Numbered from the stretch's first letter, positions 23,684 through 37,099 are shown. The stretch: 64,000 bases of DNA from Marchantia polymorpha subsp. ruderalis (GCA_037833965.1 AP031355.1:19307501-19371500); one strand, 5' to 3'. Notes: generated by a model from the letters alone, not told the origin. Numbers and translations are program-made.

Positions 23684-24019
23684 ATGACCGTGCGAACGAT
23701 GTCAGTTCAGGCCCCTGCACAAACAGATATGAAGCTGCAATCGATGTCTTCTCCGGCGCCGATCGTTGTCGTGGTCGAAGAGAAGAAGAGGGTTTGCCAC
23801 ACGAGGTGCACCAGCCGGGACAGGGGAATCGGACAGCTGGTTCCTACGCAAGGCATCACTGTGGTCATTTTTATAGTCATTGCACTGTTGCTCAAAGCTG
23901 AAGAAGCCGAAGATATTGTGGAATCTCTGAGAATTGCTACCGAAGTTGTGCGTCCGCTTCTGGCCCCTGTAGTCTTGGCAGTGTGTGGCTTCCTCATCCT
24001 GGAAATGACTTCATCATGA
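23684..24019 (+). CDS. Possible small membrane protein, unknown family
   Basis: An ORF of 111 codons from ATG 23684. The frame is open a little further upstream but has no ATG there. The N-terminal half (residues 1-50) is polar with a basic, Cys-containing stretch. Residues 57-71 (ITVVIFIVIALLLKA) and 91-107 (PLLAPVVLAVCGFLIL) are hydrophobic and could be two membrane helices with an acidic linker between them. No family is recognised. It lies in a GC-rich island with a G-quadruplex motif upstream, which would suit a promoter or leader. The opposite strand is also open, which weakens the case. It may be one exon of a larger gene. Confidence 0.3.
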   Translation: MTVRTMSVQAPAQTDMKLQSMSSPAPIVVVVEEKKRVCHTRCTSRDRGIGQLVPTQGITVVIFIVIALLLKAEEAEDIVESLRIATEVVRPLLAPVVLAVCGFLILEMTSS

Positions 24020-24119
24020 TTATAGCACAGGCAATCGCCCCGCCTGACGTGTTTCCGGTCCGTCTCTGACCACAGACTGCTGCTGCTACTGCTACCACCA
24101 TCACTTTTAATACACACTT

Positions 24120-27100
24120 GTAATTGGCTCTGGAAGAAAATACGAGGACAGACGCACGGGCGCTAACGAAAGTACCTCTTCCTCCACCGATTGGTCTCGT
24201 GGTGAGCGTCTAGCGGATTGCATCGACTCTGCCCATCGATCAATCGATCAGTCGAATCACCCGTACAGCAATGATGCCACAGACGACGAAGATATTTGAG
24301 TCAATTTGCACCACCGTTCGAGGGCCTGGTTATAAGTTAGCGCTCTGGATGCACATCGTTTGCGTGGTTGACGTGTCGTGGGCTCTGCTGCACATTCTCA
24401 CGATGGGTTTCGCTGCTTGGAGGGTGTAGAGAATTAGGGAGACCTGGGATATCTTTTCCGTAGGGTGGCCGTCCGCATGGTTGGAGAGCTTGAGCCTGAT
24501 GTTCGATGAAGAAGAGGTGCTTTGCAGGTATCCATGGATCGATCAGAGTTCGCGGGGCTTGGAGACAGAATTGGCTGGTGACATGGTTCCGCGGGATCCA
24601 GGGCCTGCCTCTGCGTGTTTGTGATGCACAGCCGGATTGAATCTCGCTACTGTTATGCTTGTAAGGGAGGGGAAGAGCAGGCGCTTGAGGTTTGTTACGC
24701 AGTTCATATGTGGGCTAAGACTTATTGGGAGTTCTGGATATCCAGAGGGTTCCTCGATTTTCATGTACACAGTCCAGGCAGTAGGCTGGATGGCTAGTTT
24801 CTGTATGTGCAGAAATCATTCTTTTGAATCGCCGGGGGCTTTCAACTATTGCAGTTATTGGCGAGGACGAGTTCGCAGTCGCTATGTTGTATCTATAGAA
24901 CGGCCAATTGGCCGCCCTGTAAAAATGTAGGAATTTTTTCATCATTCATTCCCCGGAGATTCACTAGCAAATAGGATATTATTATTTGGTGACGCTACCG
25001 ACACAACACATGTACACTTACTGGAACGAAGATGAAGGATTGATGCTGCTCTACAGAGTTTTAACCAAACGAATGAACCTCAGTGGAGGCCATCGATCGC
25101 ATGAGAAGGCTAAAATTTCGTCGAGAACGAGGTCAATTTACAGCACGATATCAAGTAGGTTCAAGCAGCGAGGAATTGAAGGAAAATCTACGAGGAAGGA
25201 AACCGATGCCAATGCTTGAAGGGCTCAGTGGAAGAAGAGGAGATGGAACAGAGCCTTCTGGATGACGTCGGAGAGCGCCACAGATGACATCACGCTGCCC
25301 TCAAGGAGTGACCGCTCTATTGTTTGATTCACCGGCCGATCCATCCTTCAGAATTAAGTTTTTTGCATATTTGCAGAATCAAGTTGTACTGCACTCCAGT
25401 GCTCATCGGATGTATGAATTAAGTTAAAACTGTTTTTTCTGTGTATAGCCCAATTTCTTCAATCGTGGACATGGAAGTCTAGGAGAAGCAGGGAGGGGAG
25501 TTTAACGCTTAAAAGCCTCTGTCCCTTGTACTTCTTTGGGTGCCGGTGAACTTGAGAACTGTTAAAATGTGGAGCCTTTCCAGTGGGCATGAATGAATCA
25601 TTCCAATTGAACCTCGTAAATATGGTGTCATAGTATACTGTTGTATTATCTTCGGAAAGTGAAGCTGGACAGAGTATGTGAAGGCCATGTCCCATCTTCT
25701 GAAGGACTATGATCGACGCTCTACATCATGTTCTGATCAAGAATTCTTGCGATCAACAGTTTCAGACAATGTTAATGACATGTCTAATTACAAGGTTTCA
25801 TCTCGGTTGAATACGTCGAGTTCGTGCGATTTCGCCACTATCTTTGGACAGAATATGAAAATTTCCGATGGTTCAAGAGGAGTGCTAGAGAGAAGAAACA
25901 CGGCAATCGATCCAGTAAAAGAGTAAAGCGTTCTCATTCTGCAGTACAAGCACAAACCTCATGTAAAGTCGGTACCCTCTAACTAGTACCCACGATGCCC
26001 AAGTGCCTCTCTGAATCTATCATCCATGTCTTCAATAATTGTCTCTCGTTGTGTATACTACCACAGTGGGCCAATGAAAAAGTAAGCATATTTCTAGAGC
26101 TTTGCTGACTTCACCAACACACCGAGATCAACCAACAAGGAGAATATCTAGGATTGCCTGAAGAATTATACTGTATTATATCTTCGGCAATTGTCTGGAT
26201 TTCCATCTTCTATTGAGAAATAATGAATTCTGTCTTCAATAATTTGAGGAAGAGGCTTAAAACAGTACACTACTTCAAGCTTCAGCCGTACATCACGTAA
26301 AGAAGGTGCTCAGAAAACTGCACATGACATTTATCATCGTTTTGGAACATCACATAAACGCTTGAATGTAGATCCCATGAGAGTCAGAAAGGATGAGGAC
26401 TTTTTTATTTAATAGGTTTTTACAGGTCAAATTTTGTGTAATTTCTTTTGAATGAAAGGGGCTTAGGATTTCGATCTCATGTGAATCTTCCTGAATTTTA
26501 TTACTTCCATTCGTGGCTTTCCTATGGTTGGCAGTATATCATCAGATGCTTGAAGTCTGTTAGTTCCAGATGAGCAAACGATTTAATTGTAAAACCCAAC
26601 GTGCTAAACGTGTTCCGTTTGTTTATAATTTTCTCAAACTCTTTTGGTTGTCGGTCTCTGTTCCCGAGAATGTATATCTGGATTGATCATGATGTGGACA
26701 TCAATGTGTTCGTTATTCGCAAAATGTTCAAGTTAACTGCAGGCTTATTTGCAATAAGTTACGGTTAAAACTGGCAGCTGAAATAGCAATATCGTTTATG
26801 CTCAATCTACAGAAAGCATCACTAGATGCAACACTACTGTTTTGATTCCTGTAATCAGAGTTAGCTCCCTCGCTAAACATGTAGTGCACTTATGCGACCA
26901 ATTCCGCAAAAAATTGATCAATCCTCAACCGTCGGTGACGGCTCTGTTCATGTCTTAGACTTACAGACAGATTTCTCCAAATTACAATTCGGTTTTCTCA
27001 GTAGAAGTAAATTTCACTGCAGGTGGACAGTGAACACCACAAACTGAAATCAACAGTTGTGTCAATCCAAAAACAGAAACAACAAATGAACCGTAAACAA

Positions 27101-27210
27101 CACGTATCAGCTCAGTGCAATCTCGTAATAAATGTGTCACCTTCTCACCAGCTGATTGTCACTCTTAGTTGCCATCCACAAAAATGAGATACTAGAACCT
27201 GCTGTCATGT
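24120..27210. other. Region without supported genes
   Basis: Only short ORFs (up to 97 codons) without recognisable motifs. Several frames between 24,600 and 25,950 look weakly coding (for example 25,687-25,926) but have no homology I can name and no clear splice partners. Confidence 0.4.
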
Positions 27211-28089
27211 CTCGATCAAATTAAGTTAACTGCATGATGCATGTTATGTACTCTACCTTTGCTGTTTTGATACGATAACACTTAAATCGAAAAAATGTCT
27301 ATGATTGGTCCGTGAAGATTCAGTTCAACTTCTAGAAAGTGTAGTAACTGAAGATTCAGAATATATCCATTGGATAAACTCTACACTCTATATATTTTGG
27401 TCAAAGTGCAAATCTTCAGGCGCTTGAAATAACGTAACCATTTTGTGTCCACCGAGAGTGTGGAGAACTCATGGGTGTAGCTCCTTTGACATGAGCGCCA
27501 TTTTCATAAACTGATCATCTATTTAAGAAAATGACGGAAAATTGAATTGATCATTGGACAATGACCTCGATCGAAAATGTTTTTACCTGAATGTGTGGCT
27601 TTGCTACAAGCTTAATGTCTTTTCACTCAAGGTTATTAAGGAAATTAAACGAGAACAGGAACGTGTAACATTCCCAAGCAACATCCCTCGTCCAGAAAAA
27701 GGTTTCCGGAATCGACGCTGTCTCTCTCTCTCCTCTTCTTCATCATAAAGACTTTCTGAAGATTTCACTCAAGCGTTGAACAGGAACACTGACATCAACC
27801 AGATTGAAACAAGATTCTTTCTCCACTAAGAACATATTGTTATAAAAATCAAATCATGGAAGCCCTTGGGCGCGATGTATTTTACAAAGATATAGATACT
27901 CACTCCGGATCCAATTCATGAGGGAGAAGCTATCATATCTTAGTTCAAGGCAACTCCTCTCAATTGTAAATTTATATCAACTAGAGAATAAAGTGACACT
28001 AATAAAAGATTTGTCAAAAATGATTTTTGTTGATATATTTTCCAATAGAAAATATTTATACATCAAATAAATAAAATAATAATTTTTCT

Positions 28090-28190
28090 GTGCTAGATGT
28101 AACACAAATGTTTTACACAGGAGAAAATATTTTCTCCCACGAAAATCTTGGAACTAGATCTATTTTTATTTATTTTAAAAAATGCTAAAA
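28090..28190 (+). repeat. Single degenerate relative of the 97-bp tandem repeat
   Basis: This stretch contains aatgttttacaca, then a palindromic gagaaaatattttctc, then cacgaaaatcttggaacta. The same order of blocks makes up the 97-bp repeat unit at 47.2-47.6 kb. The match is partial and judged by eye. Confidence 0.4.
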
Positions 28191-29613
28191 ATAATTTTTC
28201 TTCAATATTAAAATTAAAAATTATAATATCAATGTTCAACATCTAGACATAGTTTAGACCAAAGTCTGTACAAAGCATACTGTATTTTTCAACAAAAATT
28301 AATTTATTCTATGCTAAGAACCTTACCATATTCCCATCGACAGCTGTGTGGTGGGCTTTCCCAATGGTAGATAGTTCTAAGGTTTCGTTAGGAGTCGCTG
28401 TGGAAGGTCCATTGTCTTCATTGTCACACTTCATTCCACTAAAACACGGAAAAAATATCTTTATTTTTTTCCAGAAATTTTTCATCTTGTTTACGACCTC
28501 CATAGTAAAAAATCAAGTGAAAAGATACATTAAATTTAACATAAAATTTTTATATATAAATTTTTTTAAAAAAATTATTACATTAACACCATGTATTGGT
28601 GAGCAATGTACTTCTGTGGAGAGAAACTTGAGTGTCTTTCAAAGCTCAAAGTGCAGACACTTGCAGCACTAGTAAAGAGGGTACTGTCGAGATACCAAAG
28701 ATTCTCGTCAAAAGACTACTTGAGTGAGTCGGGCTTTGCCACTTTGCCGGATCACCCCGGGTCTATTTTTGAACGTCCATCGCGTACTCCCTTCCTCGGA
28801 AAAGGGAGGGAGGAATGCTCAGTACCTGAGGAAAGTCCCAAGTGTTAGTCTTCGTCTTGTCAGCAGACCTGACAATGTGGTGAAAATCTTTATGAGAAAT
28901 ATAGAGGTGACATGATTTAGCTCGCGAGAATATTCTGAATTAGTACGAGCTGGACAATCAGAGAAGAACATGAACCCCGGTCCTCCGGGAAACAGGTAAC
29001 TGCCATCTGAATAGCACGAGGGTTCAGATCCTCACGTGGACGTTGAGCAACGTCATCTACGTTTGCGTCACGCCTAGTCTAAACATTGGAAGATCTTGGA
29101 CAGTACATTCCACTGATCAAGACTGCAAACCGAACAATTCCATGTACCTGAATCCAAGGTTCTCAAAGCGATCTTCGCTTAGGACATGTTTCAGCATACA
29201 GGACATGCAAGCAAGGCATTCTTCAAAGCGTGTACTTCGCATTCAATTCATGCGAACTATCACAGAGGTCTAATGTTTTGATTACTTGTCTTAGGATACG
29301 GGAAGTAATCATCCTACACAACAAAGATAGCGAAATGATCTTGCTTGTTAAGCTTCTAGACCAAAGACGAGGCACGGCGTTGCATCGAAATGAAATAACC
29401 CACTTGTATGCTTTTTATTTATTGCGATTCCACGTTTCCTTCAGAACAAGACCGCTACTTCCTGCAGTACACTACGCAACTCACCACTCAGCGTCACCTC
29501 AAATTTTGGCTTGATTTATTTGCTGTCGTATGGCAACCGAACTATTGGGAACGACCATCCAAGTTCTGAATCAATGTTTAACACGAACTATTGGGAACGA
29601 ACTTTGCCGCAAG

Positions 29614-29635
29614 CGTACGAACTAATGTTCGTACG
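29614..29635. repeat. Short perfect hairpin
   Basis: cgtacgaac (29614-29622), a 4-nt loop, then gttcgtacg (29627-29635). Just upstream, cgaactattgggaacga occurs twice about 46 bp apart (near 29,538 and 29,584). Confidence 0.55.
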
Positions 29636-30359
29636 ACGTCTGAGGAAACAGATGTCTTGTCGTAGTGCCGAGAGTGTGGAGTATCTTAGAGTAAAAATTT
29701 GCCTCTGATCATTTACTTCCAAGTCGTCTGTCCCGATGATTCACTCCATATAAGTAACTGCGTGTCACAACAGTTGCCATTCGCACTCCGATGCTGAAAC
29801 TAGAACAAGGTTCTGACTCCACTCTGCAGAGATGAATTCCCTTCTTCCATAGTCCATTTGAGTGAGGCCGCCTCCGTGGGAGTCAAATGATTTGAAATGA
29901 CCGGAGGAGGAGCGCACATACAGGTCACTCCCAGTGGTCCTTTGGTTCATGCATAAGAGCTTTACTTCGCCTTTTCTGCCACATGAAAACCATATATATC
30001 ATCACTCTCAAATGATTATTTTGATTTGTAGGATGACTCTGATCCGACCGAAGAGCGTCTTTATGATATCGGTCATCCGGTAAATTTTTTTTCGGTCCAG
30101 ACATATATTTTTAAAGTTAAAAGAGGTAAATTGAAGGCATGAAGATTTGCACTTTGACCAAAATGTATACAGTGTAGAGTTTATCCTATGGATATATTCT
30201 GAATCTTCAGTGACTACACTTTCTAGAAGTTCAACTGAATCTTCAAGGAACGATCATGATAGACTTTTTTTTTATTCAAATTTGATTGTATCAAAACAGC
30301 AAAGCCAGAGTATATAAAATGCATTATGCAGTTAAAGTAATTTGATCGTCATTTGAGAA

Positions 30360-31540
30360 CTGGTTTGCAGGAGTCTCTCCGGATCCAAAAATCTGTCGAC
30401 AATTAATCTAGGGCCTTGAAATGTGGACCATGAGGTAAGAACTTCAAGTATGTTGACAGATTACTGGAGCTTTAGAAAGCTCGATCAGTTGCTCCTTGTG
30501 AAAGGTGGGTGAGAAGAATCAACGACTGTCGAGAGTAGGTTCTGATATTGCCAGCCGGTATGGAAAATATCACGGGTTAATTTCGAACTCGAGTATTGAT
30601 GAATAGATGGACGCCAGCAAAATTGATGGGCCTGGAAGACTTAAGAAGAAATTTCTTGACTTGACATTGAACATTCATTTACCCGGAGTAATGGAATGAA
30701 ACGAAAATTGGGAAGGCAAGCCGTTCTATCGAAAGTGGCCTGCACTTTGAAAGCTTGGATGCAAAGATGTACGACAAGAGGCTGGACGAGAATTAAGAAG
30801 AGAAAATCGGGAGATATTGGGAAGTATCAGTTGCATTTGAGATTCAAGGAAAGATGAAACAAAGTAGGGCAATCCTAAATAGGGGAAGGGTACTAGTGTC
30901 TACAATTGCACCTAATTGCGGACATTTTTTAAATGAAAGCTGCTCTTACCTACTCGATTAGATTCGTCACCCTCAAAGCTACCAGGGTAGAGAGCATAGA
31001 TAATTGAGGACTTCGTAGATGTTTCCATGTTAGAAAATTTAACCTCTCGTGCAATCTTTTGCAAAATATTTTGAACATTCCATGTCCGCATAGATAGAAG
31101 AATTTTTTTCTGGTTAACATTTTCAAATTCTTCTCTGAAGAATTTGTGTTTGGACATAGACGATCAAGTATAACTTCTCGGCAGCATAGTAAGATTTTCC
31201 AAAATTTTCCAACGATATGATTCTCCTATTTGATACTTGTGCAACCATACAAGATATTTTTGCAGTTCACAACTGCCAAAATATCTGCAGCAACTGTGAA
31301 CTGCAGCGAATGAAGACGAATTGATGTTACATAACAAGAAGAGAATTCTTTGCATGAAGGAGTGTGAGAAACTTTTTCTTTATAAGATGACCTACCATGG
31401 TTACTTCATCGGTCAAATATATCGTCCAGAAGGAAGAAAGTATGATCCATACTTATCAACGAAAGCAAAAGGGACGCATGCAATCATACCAACTAATTCA
31501 TAACTTGTTTTGAGAGGTATTTACTGTCTTAATCAAAGGT
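30360..31540. other. Region without supported genes
   Basis: No coding gene is supported; the longest ORF is 81 codons on the - strand without motif. Interlocked inverted repeats lie at 31,252-31,305. Confidence 0.4.
31252..31305. repeat. Interlocked inverted repeats
   Basis: agatatttt (31252-31260) pairs with aaaatatct (31278-31286), and tgcagttcaca (31261-31271) pairs with tgtgaactgca (31295-31305). Order A-B-A'-B', the same arrangement as in XTH-3 intron 2. Confidence 0.6.
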
Positions 31541-31629
31541 GATATGAGTTTTATGTTCGGTACATATCATCTTCTGGCTGCAACGTTGGCAAATTCACAT
31601 TATAGGATTCTTGTATGCAGCAAGGATCA

Positions 31630-33700
31630 TTTAGAATTGATTGTAGAAATCGAAGTTGCTATATTTGAACTGAAGTCAAAGGTCATGAGAGGCCTAATGC
31701 ACATTGAAGACAGAACCATTACCTTCGCAAACCTCAAACAGGAGTTTCTGTAAGTCGTCGTCTGGGTTTCACTTTGTCCTGGAGACAGGCTTCTAACGGT
31801 CAGTAATTAGAGCGCTTTTAGATCATAGTGAGGTTTAGGTCACCTTCCGTGATTCAGAGTGGTACGTGCATTGCTTCTTATATCATTCTCATCTGCTGGA
31901 TTCGGAGGTCCAAACCAGATTTGATTCTAGTAATTTTTGATAGGCACTAGAAAACGCTGGCCATGCATCTTTTCAATGAGAAAAGCTTGACGGATTGCAG
32001 TGTCCGAACTGCACATTATTGAAGATTCAGGACCTTTTATGCTCCAAAAATCCATGTGAATGAATTTCTTTAGTCAAAAGAGCTTTCCATTGTAACAGAT
32101 ATCAGACCAGTGGCACGTATATGATTCTCGAAGATGTCAATGGAGGAAAAATTATCTGTTTTGTTCAAGCTTTTTTCCAAGTACAATTTGGTATCCAAAA
32201 CTAGAATGTGATACTAGGTTATCATCCACATACATTGTTTCTGCTGATTTCTGTCGGATATAGTGTTTCATTCGATTAAGATGAAAAAATCAATTTGATC
32301 GCTGAACACAATTTTATTTCCATCGCGAAGTTTGATCAATCAAATCTCCATGCAAATACGTCAGAGCGTCGTTTGCATTGAGCAAGTTGAATATTTATGG
32401 CTCTTTCTGCATGAATACGTCCCCTCTGGCTTTAGTACAAACAATCTTCCACGCCGATACTAAACCCGCGAAATCAGAGAATAATTACCAATAATTGCCA
32501 CGATCCGCCATATATGACGCATCTGGTGACCCATAAAACATGCTTCACATGTAAGGTTACCTTCAATGTAATCCATCGGCTATAAGGTATTTTGTGCCTC
32601 CTGATTTTAAGATGAACAAATGCATTTATTAATTATTCTAGACAACTCGAACTATCTTTCGTGAAGGATACCCATAGTGAGTTGAATAAGGCTCAGATGA
32701 CCAAGTGTGTCGTGCGCTTGACTATTCAGATAATTAAAATGAATTGCATGTCATCCCACACAATGAATCATTTGGAATGATTGAAGATATCAAGATTGCT
32801 ATGTTTGAACTGAAGTCAAAGGTGATGAGAGGCTCATGCACATAAGACAAAGCAAGCAGGTAGTACCGCTCACTGAATTTGGAGGTATTTTAGACATGAA
32901 AGGTTAAACATGCCGCCGTCCAATGCTTCATAGAAGAATAGAACGAAAAAAAAGTGCTCATAAGTCCAAAATTCTAAAGAGGGTAGACCCTCCGGGCAGC
33001 GATATAAGAATGTCAACTGAAGCATGCCAGACATTTATTTCCATGAGGCAACTGACTGAAATCCTTTTGGGAACAAGCTTGTGTGATTTATGTGTACACG
33101 GGAAAGTGAAACATGGGACATAGCATTCAGTGAATTCAGTGAGTGTTTTGCAAGGGAAAGTCTTCGTCGTCATAGACTCTGGGTTGTTTAGTGAAATTTT
33201 CATGAAATTAGAAGAGTCATGTAAATTCTTGGGCCGAGCATACAGACGCCCCTAGCTAGAACCTTCCGCTGGCCGAAGAAGTTGAGGTAACTGAAGGTCA
33301 TGCTTCGGGCCCGGAATGCTGTTTATTCCATATTATTGAGGAGCGGCTGGTAAAAGTCCAAATCAACTTGACTCCTGATCACGATCTCCAGGAGGAAGGA
33401 GGAGCGTGCAGGCCAATTCTGTGATCAGGTGAACTCTTGTCTGAGGCAGGCGAAGGTATTTTGGATTTGCAAAGTGCGGGAAGCTGTTGGTTTCAAGAAA
33501 GAGTTCTCTCAAAGTCTAACTCCTCGCTGAAGAAAGATCTTTTGTAATGCGAATTGCCAGGGTTCCCATAGATGATTCCCACTAGTATGCGTGAAGAATC
33601 TTAACAGACAACAAACTCATCATGGACTACCTAAATTAAGCTTACAAGTACAAGTGGCTGGGATCTATTATCGTCAAACATAAAACCACATAGTTCCAAT
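31630..33700 (-). repeat. Direct copy of the PPO locus flanks, with the PPO body missing
   Basis: From about 32,222 to 33,457 this matches, in the same orientation, the 3' flank of the intact PPO gene (about 59,890-61,193). Shared landmarks include ccgccatatatgacgcat, ttcaatgtaatccatcggct and agagggtagaccctcc. From about 33,465 to 33,680 it matches the PPO 5' flank (about 63,310-63,510; shared gtttcaagaaagagttctct). The roughly 2.1 kb holding the gene are absent. One block (tttgaactgaagtcaaaggt) also occurs at 31,673, just outside the main match. A further piece at 31,945-32,055 recurs at 42,973-43,087. Confidence 0.8.
33425..33457 (-). pseudogene. PPO C-terminal relic in the gene-less PPO locus
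   Basis: Read on the - strand, this piece encodes TFACLRQEFT and a stop. The intact PPO ends TFDCLRQEFT and stop (61,161-61,193). Upstream of this relic the sequence jumps directly into PPO 5'-flank homology, so only the last ten or so codons remain of a 619-codon gene. Confidence 0.8.
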
Positions 33701-36700
33701 TCTAGACTTTTGATCTTGTTATTTTTCCACGTAATGATTTAATATCAATTTTATTTATAATTAATTAAAATTATCATAATTAACATAATTATAATCAATT
33801 CATTGATTAATTTTAAAATATAAATAATATATCAAATTTGATTCAGCGTCTTAAACAATGACATATTTGTTTCCACGGCAAACAATTTAGTTGCTTTTAT
33901 GTAAATGTATAATTTACACTTTTTTCAAAAAATTACATAATCTTACAACAATTTTTTTTTACTCTTTGTTGTAAAAACATAAAATATGTCATTATTCAAG
34001 CATGAATAGTCTATCATATAAAACTATTTAGGCTTGATTATTTTTAAAATTATAATTAAAATAATCAAAAGCTTGTATCTATTGCTTGCTCAAATTATAA
34101 CGTTCGAAAATTGTTAAAAAAAACCTTCAACTTCTTATTATTTATACAATTTATCTTAAAAAATCAAATATAAGCATTCTATGTCAAGGATAATAAATTT
34201 AAATTTATTAATAGTAATCAGTTATTACAAGGATACACGACTGTATTTTTTCAAAATTCTGTTCTCATTCATCTCTATTTAGATTTTTCTTTTTTAATTC
34301 CTTTTTTATAAATTTTTGAATTTTTCAGTAGAATATATTAAAAATCATGTATTAAGATCAAAATTGACGTGAATGAACGTAGATTTAAATCCATTAACTA
34401 TTACTTTTAACGTTGTCAACACTTGTAATATCACAAAATTGATCATTTTTCAATGATTTGAATCTTTTGGTATTAAAAAATATGAAAATAATTCAATTTA
34501 TTAAAAAATGTGATAACAAACATAGTTGACAATCTATACATAAAAAATAGACTTTGATGAATCTTGTTAGATATAATTTTGATTTCATAAATCATCATTA
34601 GGGAAGTCATACTTCTCAGAATGAAAGTATTTAGCCACATTGCCAAAAAATAGTCGGTCATAATTTTTATTCAGTGATTGCTCTTAAAACGTAAATTTTT
34701 GCCAAATTTCCAGCATACAATTGCAATTCGTCTAAAAATTTACTCTTAGATTGAGATCTAAATTCAAGTAGAATTTTTTTCATTGTCATTTTTAAATGTA
34801 TAAAATGATGTATGAATCAAATTGAATGTTATATAAAATAAATAAATACTAACAAAATAATTATCTTTCGGTGAAATTATTAATTCACAAATTATCTCAA
34901 AATTTATTGCAGATGAATGTTTTTTCATGATAATGAATTTACATGGGTGTTAATGACTTAAATGAAGCAATTAATGAATCAAAAAAAGTGAACAGCTTAC
35001 AAATGTTACTTATCTTATATAACAAGATATTTATCAATAATAAAAAATGGTCTCTTAATTATTCAATTTTAGTTTTAACAATTGCAAGATCTTGAGACTA
35101 TTTTAGTCTTTTGAATGTGGTAAAAAACTGTAGAAAGCCGTCGTTATATTTATATGCTTAATTCAATTTTTTTTGCAAACAATGTACATAACCATCTTAT
35201 AAAAATTTTCTAATTATTTTAACTGAAGTGAAACTTAAAGCTATAAATTTGTCTTTGATTTTTTTTCACAAGTGAAAATAGTCATATTCATTGTATTTGA
35301 AAAATTTCAAACCAAATTTCTTACTTTCTGTGATGAAAAACTGATTATCTAAGCTTTAAAAGCTTAAATTTTGTGCTTTTTGATAAAATAGATTTTTTTT
35401 ATTAATATTTGTTAAAAGAATCAATGTTTAATGAGATATAAGTGAAAATAAAATTCATCATTTATTTCTTGATTTCCTCTTTTTTACATAACATGTATAA
35501 TTTAAAAACTTTTTTTTCTCTTTCTAAACTAAGCTACAAAATAATAGAGCGCAGTGTCACTTTTGAGCTCTATTTATAGATCTTATGTTCAAAATTTTTA
35601 TAGCTTAAAGTTCTTTTAATCTTAGGCTTGTTATCAAAACTTTAATCACTTAGCTTTGTGGGATTACTAAAAATCAGCTTTAGATGAATATATGTCAGAT
35701 TTGGAGATTATTTCAAATTTTATAAAGAAAATACAAATAAGCTGCGTCAATTTATCATCTATTGTGATGATGCCAAAATAATTTTTTTCCCATCCAAATT
35801 ACAAGGAATGAAGACATTGAGGAAGGTCATAAAGATTTAGATTAAAATTGAGACAAAATATCTAATTTTATGAAGCAATCTAAGATCTGTTTGATTTATA
35901 TAGTGAAAATAAAACAAGTTGGACTAATTAGACATAAGGAAGCAAGATGTAGCTATCAATGATACAAAGTTGAAGATTTCAAGCAAACATTTTTGAAGTT
36001 TTCATTTATGTAATTCACTAAAAATTAATCATATTATTTTTTTGTAGATTGATCATTTGATTTGTGTGGTAGTGAATATCTTACATCTATACGGTTGTGA
36101 ACAGTAAGTTTTGATGCGCAATTCTGGATCTGCTTAAATAATTATAGGTGGAATTTGCAATTTATGTAATTTAGTCAAAAGACAAATGTCATGACTTAAT
36201 GTTATCAACATTGCTAAAATTGATTATCAAGCAATATCAATATGCATAAAATATCCTTATAAACTTTACGTGTTGAATTTCTCTCTATATTTATTTCAAT
36301 CTTCATTACATCAAACTTTTTTGAAAAATTTATCTTACCACTTATAAATGTAAGAAAGACTGCATGTTACCATTAAATTTTGACAAAAATTTAACTTTGC
36401 ATTCAATTTTTGATGATTTTTTTCTCAAAGCGATGTTGAATTTTAAGAACAGCTGATATGTAATCATTTTGGACTAATTGAAATATAGTTGTCATAGATT
36501 ATTTAGGAATATTATGTGATGTTTTTTGAAACTTTGTTTTAAATTTATCGATTATTTTGTTAATTGAAAGTAAAAAATTAGCAATCTATGATTTGAGAGT
36601 GATAAATTTCAAAAAAATCAATCTATCTAGAATTACATGAATGATGATGAAAATTCTGAATTTTTTTACATATAGATACAATGTGGAAAAAAATCCATCT

Positions 36701-36850
36701 CTTCAGGATAATTTTCTGGTATGAAGTTACTAAAAATGGAAATAATTGGAAAAATAATTGGAAATCTAATTTCAATATTCATTGCTCTCATGGTTAAACT
36801 CAATTACATTCAATATAGATGGTCTCCGCAATGCGATTGCTAGAAAACTC
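33700..36850. other. AT-rich gene-free region
   Basis: Very AT-rich, with many homopolymer runs and stops in all frames. No gene, RNA or recognisable repeat is supported. Confidence 0.5.
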
Positions 36851-37099
36851 AGACTATGTAGTCAACAGGATCAATCACACACCTGTGAAGTATTGAGGCA
36901 AGAGATTCCGAGACAATGCTGACACGCAATATTCACGTTCCCATGACAAAGAAGAGTTGAGATATTGTTGTAGACTTTGAATCATGTCCAAACAAATCAT
37001 GCCACTTTTTCTAAGGTGTGGATTTTATCAGAGGAAGATGCTTCCAAATCAGGACGTGTACGGAGGCCATGCTATGTACTCGGCTGTACTTTCGGTGCA

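Larger units (their letters stand above)
27214..30347. mobile_element. Element-like segment bounded by ~205-bp inverted repeats
   Basis: The left arm 27,214-27,418 and right arm 30,140-30,347 are reverse complements of one another at roughly 85% identity by eye. Shared blocks include ttgctgttttgata, tcaacttctagaaagtgtag and ggtcaaagtgcaaatcttca. The 2.7 kb between them has no recognisable transposase, and no target-site duplication is obvious at the outer ends. It may be a non-autonomous or decayed terminal-inverted-repeat transposon, or an inverted pair of some other repeat. Confidence 0.5.

Noticed and set aside
28980-29045. tRNA-like T-arm (gagggttcagatcctc)
   Set aside because: No matching acceptor, D or anticodon arms could be folded around it.
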